Assembly (NCBI RefSeq): GCF_007004665.1
Contig: NZ_ML660059.1
Span: 298,738-362,737, forward strand
From: Denitrobaculum tricleocarpae
GTDB taxonomy: Bacteria; Pseudomonadota; Alphaproteobacteria; Kiloniellales; Kiloniellaceae
DNA: 64,000 bases
Reading direction: 5' to 3'
The notes under the pieces were generated by a model, which was not told the origin of the DNA, ran no database searches, and saw nothing but the letters and a program-made list of their open reading frames with translations. The position numbers were made by a program, and so were the translations under genes. Within the stretch, counting starts at the first letter, position 1; every line of letters begins with the position of its first letter. Shown one piece after another: positions 58,490 to 64,000 of this stretch.

Positions 58490-59377
58490 ATGAATGCAAA
58501 CGAACGCCCGACTCCGGACAGCAGCCTGCTCCGGACTTTCCTGGAAATCGCCGACTGCGGCAATCTCACCCTGGCCGCCTCGCGCCTGAACCGCAGTCAA
58601 TCCGCGATCAGCGTGCAGCTGCGCAAGCTCGAGAGCGAATTGAAGGTCTCGCTTTTCGAACGCGACGCCAAAGGCATGGTTTTGTCGGTCAACGGCGAGC
58701 GCCTTTTGCCCGTCGCCCGGCGTGTCCTCGCGGAACTCGGCCAGGTCCACGCCCTGTTCCAAGCGGCGCTGAAGGGCAAAATACGGGTCGGCATCCCGGA
58801 CGACTTCGAAGAAAACGTGTTGGAACGCACGCTGGCCGACTTCGCCCGCAGCAATCCCGGTGTCGACGTGGTCGCATCTTCCGGCTGTACCGTGGGATTT
58901 CCCGAGGCGGTTCAACGCGGAGCCCTGGATATCGCCGTCTACTCGGGCCCTGGAGATATCGCGGGAGAGGTCTTTCTCACGCAAAAGCCGGTCTGGGTCG
59001 CCAGCGGGACCCTCTGTCTCGACCGCTCGGAGCCGGTGCCGCTGGCCATCATGGACCGGGGCTGCTGGTGGCAGGAGTTGCCCACGAAGGCTCTCGAACA
59101 GCAGGGGCGTCCTTACAGCATTGCGTTCGAGTGCAGCGGTCTGACCAGCCAGAAGGCGGCGATCCGGGCCGGTTTCGCCGTCGGCATCCTCTACGAGAAC
59201 AGCGTCGAGCCGGACATGAAGGTCCTCTCACCGCGCGACGGCTTCCCGCGGCTGCCGCATTCCAAGCGCTCGATCATCATTAACCCGGAAGCCCCGGAAA
59301 AGCTGACGGCGGCCATGTCGAGAGCGATCAGGAATGCCGCGTCGCGCGGCCTTGCAAAACCGCTGGTCGCTCATTAG
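58490..59377 (+). CDS. LysR-family transcriptional regulator
   Basis: 295 residues. Helix-turn-helix at 12-70: LRTFLEIADCGNLTLAASRLNRSQSAISVQLRKLE. LysR substrate-binding domain 95-290. Divergent from the EamA transporter gene, so control of it is the natural guess. Ligand unknown. Distinct from the choline-sulfate LysR at 20.2 kb. Confidence 0.88.
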   Translation: MNANERPTPDSSLLRTFLEIADCGNLTLAASRLNRSQSAISVQLRKLESELKVSLFERDAKGMVLSVNGERLLPVARRVLAELGQVHALFQAALKGKIRVGIPDDFEENVLERTLADFARSNPGVDVVASSGCTVGFPEAVQRGALDIAVYSGPGDIAGEVFLTQKPVWVASGTLCLDRSEPVPLAIMDRGCWWQELPTKALEQQGRPYSIAFECSGLTSQKAAIRAGFAVGILYENSVEPDMKVLSPRDGFPRLPHSKRSIIINPEAPEKLTAAMSRAIRNAASRGLAKPLVAH

Positions 59378-59417
59378 GTTATCTACGCATTCTTACCGTT
59401 AAATAACGGATGAAATC

Positions 59418-60695
59418 ATGACCGGTGAGACCCGCGTACTGCTCGTCGTTGCTGGCGGAATCGCAGCTTACAAAGCCTTGGAACTGATCCGCCGTCTTCG
59501 GGAGCAGTCGATCAGGGTGCGCTGTATTTTAACCCGTTCAGGTGCGGAATTCGTCACGCCCCTCTCGCTCTCGGCCCTGACCGAAGACAAGGTCTACGGC
59601 GAGCTCTTCTCGCTGACCGACGAAGCCGAGATGGGTCATATCCAGCTGTCCCGCGACGCCGATCTGATGGTGGTCGCGCCGGCAACCGCGGATCTGATCG
59701 CCAAGATGGCAACGGGTCAGGCCGATGATCTGGCCTCCACGGCCCTGCTGGCGACCGACAAGGAGGTGCTGATCGCACCGGCCATGAATGTGCGCATGTG
59801 GGATCACCCGGCGACCCGGGCCAACATTGCCACTCTGCAAGAGCGCGGTGTGAAACTGGTCGGACCCTACGAAGGCGACATGGCCTGCGGCGAGTTCGGC
59901 TTCGGACGCATGGCGGAACCGCATGAGATCGTGGCCGCGATTCTGACAACCCTGGGGCGTCAGTCCCGTGCGGCTGGCGGCGCAGGACCGCTCGGAGCCC
60001 CCCTGGCAGGCCGAAGCGCGCTGGTCACCAGCGGCCCCACCCACGAAGCCATCGATCCCGTACGCTACATCGCCAACCGTTCTTCCGGCAAACAGGGCCA
60101 CGCCATCGCCCGGGCGCTGAGCGGCCTGGGCGCCAGGACAACGCTGGTGACAGGACCGACCCAATTGCCCGATCCCACGGGCATGGAGGTCATCCATATC
60201 GAATCCGCCCAGCAGATGCTGGCCGCCTGCGAGACCGCGTTGCCCGCCGATATCGCGGTCTGCGCCGCCGCCGTCGCCGACTGGCGCGTCGCCAGCCAAA
60301 GCGACCGCAAGATCAAGAAAACCGGAAGCGATGGAGCCGGCGCCGGGATTCCCAAACTGGAACTGACCCCCAATCCCGATATCCTCGCGTCCTTGTCCCA
60401 GCGCGGAAACGACCGGCCCGGCCTCGTGGTCGGCTTCGCCGCGGAGACCGAGGACGTGATCCGGCAGGCGACGGAAAAACGCGCCCGCAAGGCCTGCGAC
60501 TGGATTGTCGCCAACGACGTCTCTCCGCAGAGCGGCACCTTCGGCGGGGCGGAGAATACGGTCCATGTCATCGACGCGCAGGGTGTGGACAGCTGGGCGC
60601 GCATGGATAAGAGCGATGTCGCGCAGCGCCTTGCGGAACGCATCGCGGACTATTTTGCCGGCGGACTCGAGACGGCGGCGCCGACAGCCATTTGA
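59418..60695 (+). CDS. coaBC: bifunctional phosphopantothenoylcysteine decarboxylase / phosphopantothenate-cysteine ligase
   Basis: Two consecutive steps of coenzyme A synthesis. 425 residues. The N-terminal flavoprotein CoaC: VVAGGIAAYKALELIRRL, then the catalytic His in AEMGHIQLSRDADL and PAMNVRMWDHPATRAN. The C-terminal CoaB from about 190: LVTSGPTHEAIDPVRYIANRSSGKQG, AAVADWRV and ETEDVIRQATEKRARKACDW. Starts a run with dut, an Rrf2 gene and cysK. Confidence 0.96.
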   Translation: MTGETRVLLVVAGGIAAYKALELIRRLREQSIRVRCILTRSGAEFVTPLSLSALTEDKVYGELFSLTDEAEMGHIQLSRDADLMVVAPATADLIAKMATGQADDLASTALLATDKEVLIAPAMNVRMWDHPATRANIATLQERGVKLVGPYEGDMACGEFGFGRMAEPHEIVAAILTTLGRQSRAAGGAGPLGAPLAGRSALVTSGPTHEAIDPVRYIANRSSGKQGHAIARALSGLGARTTLVTGPTQLPDPTGMEVIHIESAQQMLAACETALPADIAVCAAAVADWRVASQSDRKIKKTGSDGAGAGIPKLELTPNPDILASLSQRGNDRPGLVVGFAAETEDVIRQATEKRARKACDWIVANDVSPQSGTFGGAENTVHVIDAQGVDSWARMDKSDVAQRLAERIADYFAGGLETAAPTAI

Positions 60696-60758
60696 CCAAC
60701 CCGATCACAGGAAACAAATCCGGCTCCGCAGACCGGAGAAAGACACGCAGGAGACTTT

Positions 60759-61259
60759 ATGAACCCCGTTACCATCGCCGTTAAGCGCCTGCCCCACGGC
60801 GCGGATCTCGATCTGCCCGCCTATGCCACGGCGCAGAGCGCGGGCATGGACCTCATGGCCGCCGTGGCGGACGACGTCACTCTGGCCCCCGGTGAGCGCA
60901 AGCTGATCCCCAGCGGTCTCGCGATCGCCCTGCCCGCCGGTTTCGAGGCCCAGGTCCGGCCGCGCTCGGGCCTTGCCCTGAAAAACGGTGTGACGGTGCT
61001 GAATTCGCCCGGCACGGTCGACGCGGATTACCGCGGCGAGGTCGGGGTCATCCTGATCAACCTGGGTCAGGAGCCTTATGTCATTAGCCGCGGCAGCCGC
61101 ATCGCCCAAATGGTCATCGCACCCTGTATGCAGGGAAGCTGGCAGGTCAGCGAAGATCTGGAGGCTTCCGCCCGGGGCACCGGCGGCTTCGGTTCGACCG
61201 GCACGGGACCGCAGGTCGCAGAAGTCGCCCAAGCCAGCGCCCAGGCAAGCGGAGGATAA
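60759..61259 (+). CDS. dut: deoxyuridine 5'-triphosphate nucleotidohydrolase
   Basis: Hydrolyses dUTP to dUMP, keeping uracil out of DNA and feeding dTMP synthesis. 166 residues with all five motifs: [49 protein letters not shown] and the flexible C-terminal arm [10 protein letters not shown]. Followed by Rrf2 with a five-base gap. Confidence 0.97.
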   Translation: MNPVTIAVKRLPHGADLDLPAYATAQSAGMDLMAAVADDVTLAPGERKLIPSGLAIALPAGFEAQVRPRSGLALKNGVTVLNSPGTVDADYRGEVGVILINLGQEPYVISRGSRIAQMVIAPCMQGSWQVSEDLEASARGTGGFGSTGTGPQVAEVAQASAQASGG

Positions 61260-61264
61260 AACCC

Positions 61265-61732
61265 ATGCTCCGGTTGTCCAAAAAACTGCTGTTCGCGATC
61301 GAGGCTGTGGTCGATATCGCCTATCACGCAGGCGGGAACACCGTGCGCTCCAGCGATATTTCACGACGCCAGGGCATTCCCCGCCGCTACCTCGAGCAGG
61401 TTCTGCAGCAGCTCGTACATCACGGTATTCTCGCCGGACAGCGCGGGCCGCGCGGCGGCTACCGGCTGGCGCGGGAACGGCGGCGTATATCGGTGGGAGA
61501 GATCATCCGCATCGTACGCCAACTCGAAGGCACCATCGACCCCGCCAGCGAACCGGACGGCTCCGAGATCGGCGTAAAGGTGGTGCGGCCGCTTTGGATC
61601 GATATGCAGCGCGAAATGATGGAACGCTTCGACCACACGACGATCGAACAGCTTTGCGAGACCGCGCGCGAAAAAAACATCGCCCGCGAGCTGGAGCCGG
61701 GCAACAGCAACATTCCGGACTTTTCGATCTAG
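61265..61732 (+). CDS. Rrf2-family transcriptional regulator
   Basis: 155 residues. The winged helix covers 1-85: LRLSKKLLFAIEAVVDIAYHAG, ISRRQGIPRRYLEQVLQQLV and GQRGPRGGYRLARERRRIS. IscR-type proteins keep three Cys for an iron-sulfur cluster; only one Cys (EQLCETA) is present here, so it is more like CymR or another cluster-free Rrf2. Its gene precedes cysK, suggesting cysteine or sulfur control; that is inference. Confidence 0.88.
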   Translation: MLRLSKKLLFAIEAVVDIAYHAGGNTVRSSDISRRQGIPRRYLEQVLQQLVHHGILAGQRGPRGGYRLARERRRISVGEIIRIVRQLEGTIDPASEPDGSEIGVKVVRPLWIDMQREMMERFDHTTIEQLCETAREKNIARELEPGNSNIPDFSI

Positions 61733-61776
61733 CGAGATCTCCACGGACGCTGTCAAAAACCGGAATTGACCTTTAA

Positions 61777-61797
61777 AATACAAAACAGAACTGTATT
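61777..61797. promoter_or_regulatory. palindrome upstream of cysK, possible Rrf2 operator
   Basis: AATACA at 61777-61782 and TGTATT at 61792-61797 are exact complements, with ACAG-aa-CTGT nested inside. It lies 45 bases after the Rrf2 stop and 120 before cysK, a good place for autoregulation or control of cysK. Confidence 0.4.
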
Positions 61798-61798
61798 A

Positions 61799-61883
61799 AG
61801 ACCCAGACTTTAGTAAGACCCAGACTTTAGTAAGACCCAGACTTTAGTAAGACCCAGACTCTGGTAACACCTAGACTCTCCCG
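61799..61883 (+). repeat. 17-bp tandem array in the cysK leader
   Basis: Units AGACCCAGACTTTAGTA at 61799-61815, 61816-61832 and 61833-61849 are identical; copies four (61850-61866) and five (61867-61883) diverge step by step. It lies 36 bases upstream of cysK in the mRNA leader. No inverted symmetry within the unit, so not a CRISPR. Confidence 0.9.
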
Positions 61884-61919
61884 ACGAACGCAACTTCGAA
61901 GAACCGGCGCTCAAGGAAC

Positions 61920-62951
61920 ATGACCATCCGCAAATCCCCGCTTAACGCCGGCCTGGACGCAGGAACCGGGAATCCGGCCGCTGATGACGCCGCGCCCGAG
62001 AAGACACCCGAATTCCGGGGCCGGATCTACGACAACATCCTCCAGACCATAGGCGCTACGCCGCTTGTGCGCCTGAGCAGGCTGAAAGCCGCGCACGGTG
62101 CGGTGGCCGAGATCGCGGGAAAATGCGAATTCTTCAATCCCCTGACCTCGGTGAAAGACCGGATCGGCCTTTCCATGATCGAAGCGCTCGAGAAAGCCGG
62201 GAAGATCGGACCGGAGACCACCATCATCGAGCCGACCAGCGGCAACACGGGGATCGCACTGGCCTTCGTCTGCGCCGCCAAGGGCTACCGGCTGATCCTG
62301 ACCATGCCCGAAACCATGTCGGTGGAGCGCCGCAAGATGCTGCGGTTCCTGGGCGCGGAGCTGATCCTGACCGATGGCGCACTTGGAATGCGCGGCGCGG
62401 TTTCCAAGGCTGAGCAGCTTCTGGAGGAACTGCCCGACGCGGTCATTCCGCAGCAGTTCAAGAACCCCGCCAACCCGGCGATCCACCTGACCGCGACCGC
62501 CGAGGAGATCTGGCATGACACCGGCGGCAAGGTGGATGTGGTGGTCATGGGGGTGGGCACCGGCGGCACTTTGAGCGGCGTGGGCCGGGCGCTGAAGGCC
62601 CGCAACCCCGATATCAGGATCGTCGCCGTCGAGCCGGAAGACAGCCCGGTTCTCTCCGGCGGGCAACCGGGCGCGCACAAGATCCAGGGGATCGGCGCAG
62701 GCTTCGTGCCCGACATTCTGGACACCTCCCTGATCGACGAGGTGCTGCGCATCGGTAACGACACCGCGTTCCGGACCGCCCGCGAGGCCGCCGCCATCGA
62801 AGGCGTTCCGGTGGGGATCTCTTCAGGTGCGGCCCTGGCGGCGGCACTTGAAGTCGGCGTGCGGCCGGACATGGAGGGCAAGCTGATCGTGGTGATCCTG
62901 CCATCCTTTGCGGAACGCTACCTCAGCACCGATCTCTTTGAGGGTTTTTAG
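61920..62951 (+). CDS. cysK: cysteine synthase A (O-acetylserine sulfhydrylase)
   Basis: PLP enzyme making cysteine from O-acetylserine and sulfide. 343 residues, with a polar N-terminal extension of about 35 before [18 protein letters not shown]. The PLP Lys is in [11 protein letters not shown]; the substrate loop is [14 protein letters not shown]; the phosphate-binding loop is [13 protein letters not shown]; the last motif is [12 protein letters not shown]. The leader carries a 17-bp tandem array. Confidence 0.94.
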   Translation: MTIRKSPLNAGLDAGTGNPAADDAAPEKTPEFRGRIYDNILQTIGATPLVRLSRLKAAHGAVAEIAGKCEFFNPLTSVKDRIGLSMIEALEKAGKIGPETTIIEPTSGNTGIALAFVCAAKGYRLILTMPETMSVERRKMLRFLGAELILTDGALGMRGAVSKAEQLLEELPDAVIPQQFKNPANPAIHLTATAEEIWHDTGGKVDVVVMGVGTGGTLSGVGRALKARNPDIRIVAVEPEDSPVLSGGQPGAHKIQGIGAGFVPDILDTSLIDEVLRIGNDTAFRTAREAAAIEGVPVGISSGAALAAALEVGVRPDMEGKLIVVILPSFAERYLSTDLFEGF

Positions 62952-63046
62952 GACGGGTCCACGCTCTTCTTGCAGGGAGCGGCGAAACGTCCCCATATAA
63001 CAAAATCAGCCGACACAGAGACCCGAGCACGCCCGAAGAGGTAACC

Positions 63047-63877
63047 GTGGATTTTTCAGACGCACAAATCGACCGCTATGCGCGCCATCTGGTGCTGCCG
63101 GAAATTGGCGAGGACGGCCAGTCCAGGCTGCTGGACTCCAAGGTCCTGGTGATCGGCGCGGGCGGCCTCGGCTCACCGCTTCTGAGCTATCTGGCGGCGG
63201 CGGGGGTCGGAACGCTCGGCGTCATCGATGACGACGTGGTGGATCTTTCGAACCTTCAGCGCCAGATCCTCCACGACACCTCGGCGATCGGCCGGCCCAA
63301 AGTCGAGAGCGCGCGCCGCCGCCTGGCGGAGATCAATCCCGAGGCCCGGGTGATCGAACATGCCGAACGCCTGACGCCCGAAAACGCCATCGGCCTGATC
63401 GAGGAATACGATCTGGTCGCCGACGGCTCGGACAATTTTACCACCCGTTACCTGGTCAATGACGCCTGCTTTCTCGCCGGAAAGACCCTGGTCTCCGCCG
63501 CCATCATGCGCTTCGACGGACAGCTCGCGACCTTCAAGGCCCATCAGGAGGGCGAACATCCCTGCTACCGCTGTCTTTTCGGCGCGCAGCAGGGCGACCC
63601 CAAGCAAAGCTGCGCGGACGTCGGCGTGCTGGGCGCGCTGGCGGGCACCATGGGATCCCTGCAGGCGGTCGAGGTGATCAAGGAGTTGCTGGGGATCGGC
63701 GAGAGTCTCTCGGGCTCACTGCTGCTCTACGACGCACTGGCCACGACCTTCCGCAAGATCAAGACCCGGCGTGACCCGGCCTGCGAACTCTGCGGACCCC
63801 AGGCCACGCACTTCGCCGAGCGCACCCGGATGTCCCGCGGCATCCTGCGCACCCTGAGCGCCGAACCCAAAGACTAG
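63047..63877 (+). CDS. moeB: MoeB/ThiF/HesA-family adenylyltransferase
   Basis: E1-like enzyme that adenylates the C-terminal Gly of a small sulfur carrier (MoaD or ThiS). 276 residues. Nucleotide loop VLVIGAGGLGSPLLSYLAAAG; acidic motif IDDDVVDLSNLQRQILH; DGSDNFTTRYLVND; zinc Cys pairs CYRC near 172 and CELC near 246. MoeB versus ThiF cannot be decided from sequence alone. An IS element begins two bases after its stop. Confidence 0.85.
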   Translation: MDFSDAQIDRYARHLVLPEIGEDGQSRLLDSKVLVIGAGGLGSPLLSYLAAAGVGTLGVIDDDVVDLSNLQRQILHDTSAIGRPKVESARRRLAEINPEARVIEHAERLTPENAIGLIEEYDLVADGSDNFTTRYLVNDACFLAGKTLVSAAIMRFDGQLATFKAHQEGEHPCYRCLFGAQQGDPKQSCADVGVLGALAGTMGSLQAVEVIKELLGIGESLSGSLLLYDALATTFRKIKTRRDPACELCGPQATHFAERTRMSRGILRTLSAEPKD

Positions 63878-63878
63878 G

Positions 63879-64000
63879 TGTATAGTCCCACGGTGTGATG
63901 GTATCACATTGAAGACCATCGATAAGGAAGCACTATGGGACAGGTACTACACGGCAGCGCCACGACGACTCATGCTGTCCGAGCTGCGATACAGCGATCG
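63879..64000 (+). mobile_element. IS481-family insertion sequence, left end
   Basis: Left end begins TGTATAGTCCCACGGTGTG just after the moeB-like stop, TGT being the usual IS481 end. It includes a short palindrome TGTGAT-ggt-ATCACA and the start of a transposase gene. The rest lies beyond the window, so completeness is unknown. Confidence 0.65.
63935..64000 (+). CDS. IS481-family transposase, N-terminal fragment
   Basis: Reads MGQVLHGSATTTHAVRAAIQ, the characteristic opening of IS481-type integrase-core transposases, before the helix-turn-helix. GATAAGGAAG precedes the ATG. The window ends after 22 codons. The fragment is cut by the window edge, not necessarily truncated in the genome. Confidence 0.85.
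   Translation, partial: MGQVLHGSATTTHAVRAAIQRS

Noticed and set aside
61799..61883. CRISPR array
   Set aside because: 17-base head-to-tail copies without spacers; a simple tandem repeat.

Overview
The window is chromosomal DNA from a GC-rich alphaproteobacterium. It carries the order dnaA-dnaN-recF-gyrB, the rpsT/echA/mutM/ubiE/ubiB/coaBC/dut neighbourhood typical of that class, a RegB/RegA redox two-component pair, and a perfect CtrA-type site. Gene content resembles Rhodospirillales and relatives, but no rRNA or tRNA gene is present to settle the lineage.

Layout. 0-9.4 kb: truncated zwf diverges from pgi across an intergenic region with two TGTAAT/ATTACA palindromes of HexR type. A TPR-methyltransferase, a MscS channel, a small orphan protein, the Tag glycosylase and an EAL protein follow. 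9.7-15.7 kb: hldE-gmhA (LPS heptose), a catalytically degenerate EAL-like protein, and regA-regB. 15.7-18.4 kb: late cobalamin genes cobT, cobS and a CobC-like phosphatase, ending in a very long perfect palindrome. 18.5-24.4 kb: choline-sulfatase with its divergent LysR regulator, a SYLF lipid-binding protein, a divergent CobD/CbiB-like membrane protein, and SCO1. 24.4-28.9 kb: a glycerol-3-phosphate ABC transporter (ugpB-ugpA-ugpE-ugpC) split by a palindromic MITE-like element. 29.3-35.7 kb: Ada-like repair protein, YgjP-like metalloprotein, LysE exporter, Bcr/CflA efflux pump and a class A PBP whose stop codon abuts a second MITE-like element. 35.7-38.3 kb: a small accessory cluster (GNAT-like, PAS-like, XRE regulator) beside a CtrA-type box. 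38.4-46.6 kb: gyrB, recF, dnaN and dnaA, all on the minus strand, then an AT-rich non-coding stretch and rpsT. 46.8-51.6 kb: echA, a secreted small protein, mutM, ubiE and ubiB. 51.7-59.4 kb: accessory genes (PEP-CTERM protein, chemoreceptor, ChaC, MFS and EamA transporters, LysR) sit between ubiB and coaBC. 59.4-63.9 kb: coaBC, dut, an Rrf2 regulator, cysK and a MoeB/ThiF-like enzyme. The window ends inside an IS481-type transposase.

How it fits together. zwf/pgi route glucose-6-phosphate, hldE/gmhA make the activated heptose for LPS, and ugp and betC scavenge phosphorus- or sulfur-containing head groups. RegB/RegA and SCO1 point to respiratory redox control. The Rrf2-cysK pair, separated by a palindrome and a 17-bp tandem array, suggests local control of cysteine synthesis. 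No CRISPR array, prophage or complete insertion sequence was seen. No single clear new system emerged. The strongest leads are the nested palindromic elements, the operator-like sites and the degenerate EAL protein.
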